A stretch of 64,000 bases of DNA from Rhodoferax sp. (GCA_024236015.1 JACKLK010000005.1:248001-312000), one strand, 5' to 3'. Positions 25,679-35,974 are shown, numbered from the stretch's first letter. Numbers and translations: made by a program. Notes: generated by a model from the letters alone, not told the origin.

Positions 25679-26653
25679 ATGCGCAAACCCCTCGACCGCA
25701 AAGCCGTCTCCTGCATGTTGCTGCTGTGCCTGATCTGGGCCTTGCAGCCCATCGTGCTCAAGGCCACGGCCGCCGACCTCCCGCCCCTGTTCCAGCTCGG
25801 CCTGCGTTCAGGCGGCGCGGCCGTGCTGGTCGTGCTGCTGATGCTGTGGCGCGGCGAACGCATCTGGCCGCGCGACGGCAGCTGGCCCGCCGGCGCGCTC
25901 GTGGGGGTGTTGTTCGGCCTGGAGTTCCTGCTGGTCGGCGAGGGGCTGCGCCATACCAGCGCCGCCCACATGGTGGTGTTCCTGTATACCGCGCCGATCT
26001 TCGCCGCGCTGGGGCTGCATCTGCGCCTGCCGGCGGAGCGGCTGGCGCCGCTGCAGTGGCTGGGCATCGTGCTGGCGTTCGGGGGTGTCGCGATCGCCTT
26101 CCTCGGGCGCGATGCGGGCCACGCCGGCGTTTCGCGGGACATGCTGCTGGGCGACTTCATGGGCCTGATGGCCGGCCTGGTGTGGGGCGCGACGACGGTG
26201 GCCGTGCGGTGTACGCGCCTGTCGTCGGCACCCGCCACGCAGACGCTGCTGTACCAGCTGCTCGGCGCGTTCGTGTTGCTGACCGCCGCAGCCTGGGCCA
26301 GCGGCCAGGCGCACATCAACCCGACACCGCAGGTCGGGGCCAGCCTGTTGTTCCAGGTGCTGGTGGTGTCGTTTGGCAGTTTCCTGCTGTGGTTCTCGCT
26401 GATGCGCACCTACCTGGCGTCGCGACTGGGCGCGTTTTCCTTCCTGACGCCGATGCTGGGCGTGGTGCTGGGCGCGGTGTTGCTGGGCGAGGCCATCGAG
26501 CGCCATTTCCTGCTGGCGACCGTGCCGGTGCTGCTCGGTGTCGTGCTGGTCAGCGCGCATGGCTCCGTGGTCATGGCGTCGCAGCGGGCCTGGCAACGCC
26601 TGGCGCGGCAACGGCGCGCGAACGCCGTCCCGGGGCCGCCGCCATCGGTGTGA
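25679..26653 (+). CDS. EamA-family (DMT) transporter
   Basis: 324 residues with about 10 hydrophobic segments arranged as two EamA repeats. The first begins CMLLLCLIWALQPIVLKA and the second GLMAGLVWGATTVAVRCTRL; both carry the family's characteristic P-fold ends (FLYTAPIFAALGL and FSFLTPMLGVVLGAVLLGE). Such transporters mostly export amino acids or metabolites. The start is the first ATG before the hydrophobic region; no good ribosome-binding site is visible. A CACAAT at 25635-25640 may be the -10. The divergent AraC gene is the likely regulator. Confidence 0.85.
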   Translation: MRKPLDRKAVSCMLLLCLIWALQPIVLKATAADLPPLFQLGLRSGGAAVLVVLLMLWRGERIWPRDGSWPAGALVGVLFGLEFLLVGEGLRHTSAAHMVVFLYTAPIFAALGLHLRLPAERLAPLQWLGIVLAFGGVAIAFLGRDAGHAGVSRDMLLGDFMGLMAGLVWGATTVAVRCTRLSSAPATQTLLYQLLGAFVLLTAAAWASGQAHINPTPQVGASLLFQVLVVSFGSFLLWFSLMRTYLASRLGAFSFLTPMLGVVLGAVLLGEAIERHFLLATVPVLLGVVLVSAHGSVVMASQRAWQRLARQRRANAVPGPPPSV

Positions 26654-26716
26654 ACCTGCCGGCATGGACCCGCCGGCGAGACCGCACGGCGCGCCTGTGC
26701 CGGGCGCCGGGCGGGA

Positions 26717-26737
26717 GGTGCCGCGCAGCGCGGCACC
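26717..26737. terminator. Perfect hairpin between the EamA gene and livK
   Basis: GGTGCCGCG (26717-26725) and CGCGGCACC (26729-26737) form a 9-bp perfect stem with a CAG loop, lying just past the livK stop on the minus strand. No T-tract follows, so termination strength is uncertain. Confidence 0.4.
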
Positions 26738-26743
26738 CGGGGT

Positions 26744-27910
26744 TCAGCGCAGGGTCTTGGACACCGCCGTCCACTTGCCCTTCTGGACCTGGTCGATCTC
26801 GACGGCCTCGGGCATCAGGTGGCCGTTCTGGAAGCTCACCTTGTCGTAGAACATCGGGCTCTCGAAGCTGGCGCCCTGCAGTTGCTTGACCAGCTTGTCG
26901 GCCGTCAGGTCACGGCCGACGGCCTGGACCGACTTGATGAACATGTCGGTGTAGTGATAGGCCAGCAAGGCGTTCTCGTCCGGCTCGTTGCTGTATTTCT
27001 TCTTGTAGGTGGCGAACCAGTTCTTGATGGCCGGCGGGCTGTCCTGCTCGGTGTAGAGGTTCCAGACGCCGACGCCGTACAGGCCTTCGACCGTGTCCTT
27101 GCCCAGTTGCAGCACGATGCCGGTGCGCCCCGGGGTGCCGGTCAGCACCTTCACGTTGTTCCAGCCCAGCTTCTTGACTTCGGCCATGATGCCGACGGTC
27201 TCGCGGGTGATGGTGGCGATGACGATCAGGTCCACGTCGGCGGCCTTCATGCGCGCGACCTGGCTCGAGAAATCGATGTCGCCTGCCTTGTAGCCGGCCT
27301 CGGCCGCGTAGCTCATGTTCTTCGCGCCCAGCGCCTTCTTGACGCCGGCGCCCATCAATGCGCCCAGCGGGCCTTCCTGGTAGATGTAGCCGACCTTCTT
27401 GGGCTTGTAGGTGTCCAGCATCCAGGCGACGCCGGTGTTCATGATGGTGTCGTAGTTCGGCGTCACCGTGAACAGCAGCGGGCTGTCGCCCGACGACTTG
27501 CGGATGATGGCCGATGCGCCCCAGGGCGCGAAATAGACGACGCCGGCGTCGACCGAGCGCTTGACGACCGCCGCGTTCGTCGCGGAACCGAACGGGTTGA
27601 CGACGGCGAACACCTCGTCGCTGCGGATCAGCTTGTCCATCGCGCGCACCGCCATCTGCGGCTGGCTGCCGTTGTCCTCCACGACGATGCGGAACTTGCG
27701 GCCGTGCACGCCGCCGGCTTCGTTGGCCTCGTCCAGCCGCATCTGCATGCCGTTGCGGATGCTCGGCATGCCGGCGGCAACCGGACCCGACAGGTCCAGG
27801 TGGGTGCCGAGCACGATTTCGGTGTCGCTGATGCCCGCGGCCTGCGCGCCGCCGGCCAGTCCCAGCGACAGCAGCGCCGCCGCAAGGGTGTTCTTGAGTC
27901 CGATGTTCAT
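26744..27910 (-). CDS. livK: ABC transporter substrate-binding protein, LivK-like
   Basis: 388 residues. A signal peptide (residues 1-24, ending GGAQAAG) precedes a periplasmic binding protein type 1 fold: ISDTEIVLGTHLDLSGPVAAG, then RKFRIVVEDNGSQPQMAVRAM. The family (Peripla_BP_6) binds branched-chain amino acids but also aromatic and other carboxylic compounds. GAGGAG lies eight bases before the ATG. It is the last gene of the 25-kb minus-strand cluster and completes the LivHMGF importer. Given the neighbouring catabolic genes, the ligand is more likely a carboxylate related to the pathway than leucine; that is inference. Confidence 0.88.
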   Translation of the reverse strand: MNIGLKNTLAAALLSLGLAGGAQAAGISDTEIVLGTHLDLSGPVAAGMPSIRNGMQMRLDEANEAGGVHGRKFRIVVEDNGSQPQMAVRAMDKLIRSDEVFAVVNPFGSATNAAVVKRSVDAGVVYFAPWGASAIIRKSSGDSPLLFTVTPNYDTIMNTGVAWMLDTYKPKKVGYIYQEGPLGALMGAGVKKALGAKNMSYAAEAGYKAGDIDFSSQVARMKAADVDLIVIATITRETVGIMAEVKKLGWNNVKVLTGTPGRTGIVLQLGKDTVEGLYGVGVWNLYTEQDSPPAIKNWFATYKKKYSNEPDENALLAYHYTDMFIKSVQAVGRDLTADKLVKQLQGASFESPMFYDKVSFQNGHLMPEAVEIDQVQKGKWTAVSKTLR

Positions 27911-27962
27911 GGTGGTGTCTCCTCTTGAAGTTGGGGCCTCTCGGCCCGGTGTCGTGAAACGG

Positions 27963-29809
27963 TCAGTTCGGGTACATGCCGGCGATCAGGTCGGCGTATT
28001 TGGTGGCGACCACCTTGCGCTTGAGCTTCATCGTCGGCGTCAGTTCGTCGTCCTCGGCGGTCAGCAGCTGCGCGATGATGCGAAACGACTTGATCTGCTC
28101 GACCCGCGCCAGGCGGCCGTTGACCTGCTCGACCTCGGACTGGATCAGCTGCACGATCTCCGGCGCGCGCGTCATGCTGGCGAAGTCGGTGTAGGGCACC
28201 TGCTTGTCCTGTGCGAACTTGGCCACGTTGTCCTGGTCGATCATGATCAGGCAGGTCAGGTAGTTGCGTCCTTCGCCCACGACCACCGCGTCCGAGATGT
28301 AGGCGCTGAACTTGAGGTGGCTCTCGATGTTGCTCGGCGTGATGTTCTTGCCGCCCGAGGTGATGATGATGTCCTTGAGTCGGTCCCGGATGCCGACATA
28401 ACCATCGGCGTCGATCTCGCCGCAGTCGCCGGTATGCAGCCAGCCCGCTTCGTCGATGGTCTCGCGGGATTTTTCCGGCAGCCGCCAGTAACCCGCAAAC
28501 ACATTGGGGCCGCGCACCAGGATCTCGTTGTCCGCGCCGAGCCGGATCTCCGTGCCCGCGGCCCGCACGCCGGCGGTGCCGATGCGGATGCGCTCGGTCG
28601 GCATCGCGGTGCAGAAGCCGCAGGTCTCGGTCAGGCCATAGGACTCGAGCAGGTCGATGCCCACCGCCATGTACCAGCGCAGCAGGTCGGGTGGCACCGG
28701 TGCGGCGCCGGTCAGCGCGGTCTTGACGTTCTGCAGGCCCAGGAAACTGCGCAGGTTGGACAACACCAGGCGCTGCATCCAGTCGTAACGACGCGCACGC
28801 CAGCCGGTCACCGGCCGGCCCTCGAGCCGGGCCTGGGCCAGTGCGGCGCCTTCGGCCAGCAGCCGGGCGTAGATGGCCCGCGCGGACGGGATCGCGTCCT
28901 GCATGTAGAGCGTGACCTGGGAGTGGAGCTTTTCCCAGAACCGCGGCGGGCCGAACACCACGTGCGGCGCGACCTCGCGCACGTCGTTGAACACGGTGCC
29001 GGCGTTCTCCGGGAAATGCACGATCTGTCCCTGGGCCAGCGGGTTGTAGACCGTGGACATGCGTTCGGCGATGTGGCACAGCGGCAGGAACGACAGGGAG
29101 CGGTCGCCCCGCTGCAGATCCAGGTACTGGTGCACGCTGGAGATCTGGAACACCAGGTTGCGGTTGCTGATCATCGCGCCCTTGGGCGCGCCGGTGGTGC
29201 CCGAGGTATAGACCAGGAAGGCGATGTCCTCGGGCGCCGACGCGTCGATGGACTGCTCGAACTGCGGCGAGCGCTCGCGCGCCAGCGACTCGCCGTGGGC
29301 CAGCATGCCGGCGAAGTCGGTGGCCATCGGGTCGTCCAGGCCGCGCAAGCCCTTGAGGTCGACGATGACGATGCGCCGCAGGGTCGGGCAGGCGTCGCGC
29401 ACTGCGACGATCTTGTCGTATTGCTCCTGATTCTCGACGAACAACACCCGCACGCCGGCGTCGTTGACGATGTATTGCACCTGTTCGGGCGACGAGGTCG
29501 GGTAGATGCCGGTGCTCAGGTATCCCATGCACTGGGCGCCCATGTCGGCATACAGCCATTCGGGCCGGTTCTCGGACAACACGGCGACGGCATCGCCGCG
29601 CTCCAGGCCCAGGTCGGCCAGCGCCAGGCCGATGGCGCGGGCCCGGGCATAGTAGTCCGACCAGCTGCTCGACGACCAGATGCCCTTGAGCTTGTGGCGC
29701 AGCGCCGGATGCGCCGCCCATTCGCGGCCACGGGCCCGGAACAGCTTCTGCGGCGTGTCGTGGCCGTAGGCGGTCAGCGGTTGTGACGGTACGCTTGTCA
29801 TGCCGGACT

Positions 29810-29813
<4 letters not shown>
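27963..29813 (-). CDS. Long-chain acyl-CoA ligase family (AMP-binding) protein
   Basis: 616 residues. The AMP-binding P-loop YTSGTTGAPKG, the ESYGLTET core motif, and the TGDCGEIDADGYVGIRDRLKDIIITSGGKN hinge region are complete. The length and C-terminal layout are of the FadD15/eukaryote-like long-chain type. It activates a carboxylic acid to an acyl-CoA through an acyl-AMP. Its ATG overlaps the livF stop (ATGA), tying activation to uptake. This pattern of a ligase inside a liv operon is common in Burkholderiales. The natural acid is unknown. Confidence 0.88.
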
Positions 29814-30619
<806 letters not shown>

Positions 30620-30639
30620 GTCAGTTTTCCACGGCGCTG

Positions 30640-30860
30640 GGCGCCACCCAAGGGGCATCAAAGGTCGAGCGGCCGCGGAGCAGGCCAGCCCAGGGGCCGG
30701 CGCGCACGGCTGCTGCGAAGCGGCCGGCCCGCCCCCCAGTGGGGCTGAGGCCCGCGGCTCCAAGTCTGCCTGCGCAGGCTTGGACGGGCCGAAGGGGCGC
30801 CTGCCTCTGGCAGCGCCACGACTCGGACGGTCGACACGAAGTGAAGCCGGACAGACGGGG
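30640..30860 (-). repeat. Structured spacer element between livG and livF
   Basis: The 254-bp gap holds no convincing gene. It contains an 11-bp hairpin with one G-U pair (30759-30769 with 30774-30784, loop CTGC), a CCCC/GGGG hairpin near 30734-30744, and other short GC-rich inverted repeats. The sequence resembles a spacer element that I recall as dispersed in Comamonadaceae genomes, where it is often mis-annotated as small proteins; this recollection needs a search. It could uncouple livF expression from livG. Confidence 0.5.
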
Positions 30861-30873
30861 GGCGTCTTTCACT

Positions 30874-31632
30874 TTATCCACCCAGATAGGCGGCGATCAC
30901 CGCCGGGTCGTTCTGGACCGCCTGTGGCGTGCCCAGCGCCAGCACCTCGCCCATGTTCATGCAAAGCACCCGGTCGGCGGCCTCCGACACCAGCGACATG
31001 TCGTGTTCGACCATGATGACGGTGATGCCCAGGTCCTTCTGGATGTCGTCGATCCAGAACGCCAGGTCGCGGGTTTCCTCCGGGTTCAGTCCGGAGGCCG
31101 GTTCGTCGAGCAGCAGCAGGCGCGGCTGGGTCGCCAGCGCGCGCGCCAGTTCGACCACCTTGCGCACGCCATACGGCAGGCCGGCGACCGGGCTGTTGCG
31201 GTAGGGCATCAGGTCGAGCAGCGTGATCACCTCCTCGACGTGGGCGCGCGACTGCGCCTCGGCGCGGCGCACGGACGGCGTCCACAGGCACTGCGCCAGC
31301 AGGCTGCCGTGCGAGAACCGGTGCCGGCCCAGCAACAGGTTGTCGAGCACGGTGCCGCCCTCGAACAGTTCGATGTTCTGGAAGGTGCGGCCGATGCCGT
31401 GGTGCACCACCTGGTGCCGCGCCAGCTGCGTGATGTCGCGGCCCTCGAAACACACGCTGCCCGCGGTCGGGTCGAACACCCGCGTGATGACGTTGAGCAT
31501 CGAGGTCTTGCCCGCGCCGTTGGGGCCGATGATGGCGAACACCTCGCCTTGCTCGACGTCGAAGCTGACGTTGCCGATGGCCTGCACGCCGCCGAAGCGC
31601 AGCGAGACGTCGCGTACCTGGAACACGCTCAC
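30874..31632 (-). CDS. livG: Branched-chain-type ABC transporter ATP-binding protein LivG
   Basis: 252 residues from a GTG start (MSVFQVRDVSLRFGG), selected because GGAGG lies eight bases upstream at complement 31641-31645 and the N-terminus then matches LivG. Upstream in-frame ATGs (31647, 31671) would add residues not expected in the family. Walker A GPNGAGKTSML is intact, the signature region is the weak LPYGVRKVVELARAL normal for LivG, and Walker B is LLLLDEPASGLNP. It works with LivF, LivH and LivM. Copy B of the repeated element lies just upstream. Confidence 0.9.
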   Translation of the reverse strand: MSVFQVRDVSLRFGGVQAIGNVSFDVEQGEVFAIIGPNGAGKTSMLNVITRVFDPTAGSVCFEGRDITQLARHQVVHHGIGRTFQNIELFEGGTVLDNLLLGRHRFSHGSLLAQCLWTPSVRRAEAQSRAHVEEVITLLDLMPYRNSPVAGLPYGVRKVVELARALATQPRLLLLDEPASGLNPEETRDLAFWIDDIQKDLGITVIMVEHDMSLVSEAADRVLCMNMGEVLALGTPQAVQNDPAVIAAYLGG

Positions 31633-31692
31633 GACACGACCCTCCATGCCGCCGGACCTTGGGTCTTGCATGCGTACGTCGGACTCATTTCA

Positions 31693-31753
31693 GGATGGTC
31701 CTCCGCGCTGCGCGCTGCGGCACCATTCGCCTTGGGAACGGCCCGGCGGCTCA
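31693..31753 (-). repeat. Repeated intergenic element, copy B (livM to livG)
   Basis: Reading on the minus strand from the livM TGA stop at 31753, 28 bases are identical to copy A at 14460-14487. The following 26 bases differ from copy A mostly by transitions, several of which keep base pairs of two alternative hairpins, and the block again ends in GGAGG. The element therefore carries a stop codon, structured RNA and a ribosome-binding site, each time ahead of an ABC ATPase gene. Confidence 0.75.
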
Positions 31754-32827
31754 TTTGTACCGCTCCGATTTCATGTAGGTCTTGCCGCGCTTGAACATGT
31801 CCTTGCGGTACAGCGGGAAGGTCTGCAGGAAGGTCCTGAACTTGATCCAGCGCCCGTTCAGGCCCTTGGGCTCGAACAGCACGAACAGGGCCAGCACCAG
31901 GCCGAACACGAAGGTCTCCAGGCCGAACTGCTTGGCGATCTGGTCGGGCATCAGCGGCTTGATGCGCGAGATGAAGGTCGGCAGCAGGCTGATCAGCATG
32001 GCGCCCAGGATGGCGCCGCGCAGCGAACCCAGCCCGCCGATGGTGACCATCAGCACCAGCTCCAGCGACATGATGAGCCCGAACCCTTCCGGCGTGAGGT
32101 AACGCACGTGGTGGGCCAGCAGGGCGCCGCCCAGGCCGGTCACCATGGCCGAGATCACGAAGGCCAGCACCTTGTAGCCGGCCACCCAAATGCCCAGGCT
32201 GTAGGCTGCGGCCTCCGAGTCGCGCACGCCCTGGAAGGCCCGGCCGGTCTTGGCCCGCAACAGGTTGACCAGCCCCAGCATCACGACGAGCAGCACGGCC
32301 AGGCACAGGTAGTAGAAGGGTTGCAGCTTCGACAGGTCCCAGCCCAGCAGCATCGGGTTGTCGACGTTCAGGCCGTTGTAGCCGCCGGTCACGCTGCTCC
32401 AGCGCCCGATGATGTGTTCGGACAGGATCGCGAACGCCAGCGTCACCATCGCCAGGTACAGGCCGGACACCCGGATCGCGGGCAGGCCGATCACCAGCCC
32501 GACCAGGCCGGCGACACCGGCGGCCAGGGCCATCGACGCGAACAGCGGCACGCCTTGCGACAGGAACCAGGCATGGGCATAGGCGCCGATGGCGATGAAG
32601 GCCGAATGCCCCAGCGAGACCTGGCCGGTATATCCCACCAGCACCATCAGGCCCAGGCTGGCGATGCACATGATCAGCAGGTAGGTCAGTTCGCCCACGT
32701 AGTAGTTGGGCAGCAGCCACGGGGCCGCCAGCAGTGCCAGCAGCAGCAGGCCGTAGGCGACGCGCCCGGGCGTGTAGCGCAGCAGGGCCTGGCCGTCGCG
32801 GTAGGAGGTGTCGTAGGGAAAACGCAT
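31751..32827 (-). CDS. livM: Branched-chain-type ABC transporter permease LivM
   Basis: 358 residues with about eight to ten hydrophobic segments. The LivM family pattern is clear: YVGELTYLLIMCIASLGLMVLVGYTGQVSLGHSAF near the start and GGLGSLRGAILGAMLISLLP near the end. The first 25 residues are cytosolic. It forms the membrane channel with LivH, 15 bp upstream. The C-terminal tail is basic (RKDMFKRGKTYMKSERYK). Its stop codon is the first part of repeated element B. Confidence 0.92.
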   Translation of the reverse strand: MRFPYDTSYRDGQALLRYTPGRVAYGLLLLALLAAPWLLPNYYVGELTYLLIMCIASLGLMVLVGYTGQVSLGHSAFIAIGAYAHAWFLSQGVPLFASMALAAGVAGLVGLVIGLPAIRVSGLYLAMVTLAFAILSEHIIGRWSSVTGGYNGLNVDNPMLLGWDLSKLQPFYYLCLAVLLVVMLGLVNLLRAKTGRAFQGVRDSEAAAYSLGIWVAGYKVLAFVISAMVTGLGGALLAHHVRYLTPEGFGLIMSLELVLMVTIGGLGSLRGAILGAMLISLLPTFISRIKPLMPDQIAKQFGLETFVFGLVLALFVLFEPKGLNGRWIKFRTFLQTFPLYRKDMFKRGKTYMKSERYK

Positions 32828-32842
32828 GGGGTCGTGGCCTGT

Positions 32843-33727
32843 TCAGACGCGCCGGCCGTGGGCCTCGCCCAGCAGGCCGCGGGGCCACACGATGAGCACG
32901 CCGATCAACACGATGTAGGCCATCGCGTCCTTGAAACCATCGGGCAGGTAGACACCGGCGAACTGCTCGATCATGCCCAGCAGCAGTCCGCCGACGATGG
33001 CACCCGGGATGCTGCCGAAGCCGCCCAGCACCACGGCCGCGAGCGCCTTGAGCACGACGATCCACAGGCCGATGTCGACCAGCGCGGTGGGTGCCAGCAG
33101 CAGGCCGCACAACGCGGCGATGCCGCCCGCGATGGCCCAGACCAGCGAGGTCACGCGCTTGACGCGTATGCCGTTGAGATAGGCGGCCAGCTGGTTCTGC
33201 GACGCGGCCTGGATCGAGATGCCCAGCGGCGTCTTGCGCAGGAACCAGAACAGCACCAGCGTCACCAGCAGCGCGGCCGCGACAATGACCAGGCTCAGGT
33301 CGGCGACGACGATGTCGCCGAACACGGTCTTGTCGTCGCTCCACGGCGTGGGGTAGTTGCGCGACTCCGGGCCGAAACCCATGCTGACCGCGCCGCGCAG
33401 CATGAACGCGATCGCGATCGTCAGCATCACGCCGGCGAACTGGGGCTGGCCGACGATCAGCCGCATCACCCGCGCATCGATCAGCCAGCTCAGCGCCGCG
33501 GCCAACACCACGGTGCCCAGCGCGGCGAGCCAGAACGGCCAGCCCAGGCCGACGATCAGGCCCCAGCCGACGAAGCTCGAGGCCATCAGCACGTCGCCAT
33601 AGGCGAAGTTCAGCACCTCGGTGGCCTTGTAGGTCAGCACCAGGCCCAGCGCGACCAGCGCGTAGATCGCGCCGATGGCCGCGCCGTTGATGGCGAGCTG
33701 GATCACCTGTGTCAGATCGGCATGCAT
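32843..33727 (-). CDS. livH: Branched-chain-type ABC transporter permease LivH
   Basis: 294 residues, about eight membrane segments. LivH marks are NGAAIGAIYALVALGLVLTYKATEVLNFAYGD near the N-terminus and AVVLGGFGSIPGAIVGGLLLG near the C-terminus. The start region is partly duplicated: ATGCAxGCCGATCT occurs at the start and again about 40 bases upstream, so either could serve as start, but only the downstream copy is in this frame. It opens the transporter part of the cluster after a 124-bp gap that may hold its own promoter. Confidence 0.92.
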   Translation of the reverse strand: MHADLTQVIQLAINGAAIGAIYALVALGLVLTYKATEVLNFAYGDVLMASSFVGWGLIVGLGWPFWLAALGTVVLAAALSWLIDARVMRLIVGQPQFAGVMLTIAIAFMLRGAVSMGFGPESRNYPTPWSDDKTVFGDIVVADLSLVIVAAALLVTLVLFWFLRKTPLGISIQAASQNQLAAYLNGIRVKRVTSLVWAIAGGIAALCGLLLAPTALVDIGLWIVVLKALAAVVLGGFGSIPGAIVGGLLLGMIEQFAGVYLPDGFKDAMAYIVLIGVLIVWPRGLLGEAHGRRV

Positions 33728-33790
33728 GGCGACAGGTCCGCAATGGAGAGATCGGCGTGCATCGTGCGCGGTCGGTGGAGCATGGGCGAC

Positions 33791-33818
33791 AGTGTAGGTA
33801 GTGCGTTCATGTAAGAAA
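33791..33818 (-). promoter_or_regulatory. Possible internal promoter before livH
   Basis: On the minus strand TTTCTT (complement of 33813-33818), 16 bp, then TACACT (complement of 33791-33796) resemble -35 and -10 boxes within the 124-bp gap between the thiolase stop and livH. This is the largest gap in the cluster upstream of the transporter, but the boxes are only moderate. Confidence 0.35.
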
Positions 33819-33851
33819 GCAAAAACGGCGGCGATTCAGGGTAAATCCCGA

Positions 33852-35069
33852 TCAGAAACCACGGATGCGTTCCACCACCATCGCGCTGGCGACCCCGGCC
33901 GCGCCGCAGATCGACAGGCAGCCGTAACGCGCATCGCGCGCCTCCAGCGCATCGAGCATCACGCCGACCATGGCGGCACCGGTGGCGCCCATGGCGTGTC
34001 CGATCGCGATGGCGCCACCGTTCACGTTGAGCTGGTCGTGCGGCACCGCCATCTCGTCCATGAAATGCAAGGCCATGGCGGCAAAACCTTCGTTGATCTC
34101 GAACAGGTCGATGTCGCCGGGCCGCAGGCCGGCGCGCTGCAATGCGAGCCGCGCCGCGTCCACGGTGCCGGTGAGCGCCAGCGTGCGATCGGAGCCGGTA
34201 TCGGCGAAACCCAGGATGCGTGCACGCGGCACGAGCCCGCCGCGCTCGAGCGCGGCGCGTGAGCCGACCAGCACCGCGGCGGCGCCATCGGCCATCGCCG
34301 GCGAGTTGCCGGCATGGTGCACGTGCGTGATGGCCGCCAGGCCGTAGCGCCGGCACAGCAGCGCGTCCCAGCCCTGGTCGCCGCCCTTGGCGCCCCATTC
34401 GGCGAAGGCCGCGGGCAGGGCGGCCAGCGTCTGTTCGGTGGTGCCGGGGCGCACGTTTTCGTCGCGCGCGAGCAGCGTGCTGCCGTCGGCGGCGGTGACG
34501 GCCACCATCGAGCGCGGCATGCCGCTTTCGGCCGCCGCGCCGGCGCGTTGCTGCGACTGCGCCGCATAGGCATCGAGCCTGGCACGCGAATAACCGCGCT
34601 GCGTGGCGATGGCATCGGCGGCGATGCCGATCGGCACCAGTTGCGCCTGCACCTGCAGTGCCCGGTCATGGGTCAGCGGGCCCTGGTCGCTGCCCATGGG
34701 AACGCGCGACATCATCTCGACGCCGCCACCGACGGCCAGCGTGTCGCCATGCAGCGCCTGCAGCGCGGCGAAGTGGGTGGCCGACAGGCCGGAGGCGCAA
34801 TACCGGTTGATCGTCACCGCGCCCACGGCATCGTTCCATCCGGCCAGCGGCAAGGCCATGGTGCCCACGCTCGCACCCTGTTCGCCGGTCTGCGAGACAC
34901 AGCCGAACACGGCGTCGCTGACCTGCGCCGTGTCCAGCGCCGTGCGCTCGGCCAATGCGCGCAGGGCCTGGGCCAGCAGCTCGGCCGGCTTGACCGGCTT
35001 GAGGCTGCCCTTGTCGTTGCCGCGTCCGCGCGGGGTGCGTACCGTGTCGGCGATGTAGGCATGGGTCAT
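33852..35069 (-). CDS. Acetyl-CoA acetyltransferase family thiolase
   Basis: 405 residues. The acyl-accepting cysteine is Cys91 in INRYCASGLSA. The C-terminal catalytic His is in NGGAIAIGHAMGATGAAM, and the second Cys is in SICGAAGVASA, where CGAAG replaces the usual CGGGG. The enzyme would thiolytically cleave a 3-oxoacyl-CoA to shorten the chain. Its ATG overlaps the stop of the upstream SDR (ATGA). It is the last catabolic gene before the transporter block. Confidence 0.9.
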   Translation of the reverse strand: MTHAYIADTVRTPRGRGNDKGSLKPVKPAELLAQALRALAERTALDTAQVSDAVFGCVSQTGEQGASVGTMALPLAGWNDAVGAVTINRYCASGLSATHFAALQALHGDTLAVGGGVEMMSRVPMGSDQGPLTHDRALQVQAQLVPIGIAADAIATQRGYSRARLDAYAAQSQQRAGAAAESGMPRSMVAVTAADGSTLLARDENVRPGTTEQTLAALPAAFAEWGAKGGDQGWDALLCRRYGLAAITHVHHAGNSPAMADGAAAVLVGSRAALERGGLVPRARILGFADTGSDRTLALTGTVDAARLALQRAGLRPGDIDLFEINEGFAAMALHFMDEMAVPHDQLNVNGGAIAIGHAMGATGAAMVGVMLDALEARDARYGCLSICGAAGVASAMVVERIRGF

Positions 35070-35974
35070 GGTGTGTCCTTCTGCGCAGTCGGCAGTTCGT
35101 CCAGCAGCCGGGTGAAGGAGTCCGTTGCGCTGGCATGGCGGTGCACGGGCATCGCATGCAGCTGCTTCACCCTGTCGGACAGGTCGGTGGCCGGCAGCGC
35201 CAGCGCATCGGTTTCACCGACGCCGGCCAGGCGCAATGCTCCGCCACCGCAGACCAGCACCTCGCCGCTGACGTCGCAGCCGGCGCCGGCCAGCCAGGCC
35301 ACCAGCGGGGCGACCCGTTGCGGATCGAAGGTATCGGCCATCGCGGCGGTCATGTACGGCGCGGTCATCTGCGAATAACCATACGGTGCGATCGCGTTGA
35401 CGAACACGCCCTGGCTGCGGCCTTCGATGGCCAGCGCGCGCACCAGGCCGATGACCGCGGCCTTGGCCGCCGAATAGGCCGCCTGGCCGAGGTTGCCGTA
35501 CAGGCCGGCACTGGAGGTGGTCAGCACCACGCGTCCGTAGCGCTGCTCGATCAGCTGCGGCCAGGCCGCGTGCACCAGGTGCAGGTTGCCGAAGAAGCCG
35601 GTGTCGAAGATGGCGCGGAAATCCGCCATCGACTGCCGGGCGAACCGGCTGGCACGGTCGATGCCGGCATTGGCGATGACGATGTCGAGCCGGCCGAAGT
35701 GCCGGTGTGCCTGCTCCACCATCGCCGCGCCGCTGTCCGGGTCGGTGACGTCGCTCCAGTCGGGCATGGCCGTGCCGCCGGCCGCGCGGATCGCCTCGAC
35801 GGTCTGCTGCGCCGAGGTGTCGCCGTCCGACTCGCCGGCATGGCGCCGGTTGTTGACCAGCACCCGCGCGCCCAGGCGCGCCAGGTGCAGCGCATAGGCC
35901 CGGCCCAGCCCCTTGCCGGCGCCGGTCACGATGGCCGTGCGGCCGCGCAGGTCGTCCTGCGGGCGCGCCGTCAT
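35066..35974 (-). CDS. SDR-family oxidoreductase
   Basis: 302 residues. The cofactor motif is TGAGKGLGRAYA, then NAGI, and the catalytic set is Ser in TTSSAG with Tyr-x-x-x-Lys in AAYSAAKAA, so the tetrad is complete. The size and the ARVLVNNRRH segment after the second strand resemble the N-terminal SDR domain of peroxisomal multifunctional enzyme-like proteins, which oxidise 3-hydroxyacyl-CoA. That role would fit directly before a thiolase. About 50 extra C-terminal residues are unassigned. ATGA overlaps join it to both neighbours. Confidence 0.87.
   Translation of the reverse strand: MTARPQDDLRGRTAIVTGAGKGLGRAYALHLARLGARVLVNNRRHAGESDGDTSAQQTVEAIRAAGGTAMPDWSDVTDPDSGAAMVEQAHRHFGRLDIVIANAGIDRASRFARQSMADFRAIFDTGFFGNLHLVHAAWPQLIEQRYGRVVLTTSSAGLYGNLGQAAYSAAKAAVIGLVRALAIEGRSQGVFVNAIAPYGYSQMTAPYMTAAMADTFDPQRVAPLVAWLAGAGCDVSGEVLVCGGGALRLAGVGETDALALPATDLSDRVKQLHAMPVHRHASATDSFTRLLDELPTAQKDTP

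Noticed and set aside
27934..27947. GGGCC/GGCCC hairpin between the ligase and livK as an attenuator
   Set aside because: Only a 5-bp stem without a T-tract; not distinguishable from chance in this GC-rich DNA.
30621..30881. An 86-codon minus-strand open frame in the livG-livF spacer
   Set aside because: It lies wholly in the hairpin-rich spacer; low-complexity composition, best explained as a repeat element rather than a gene.
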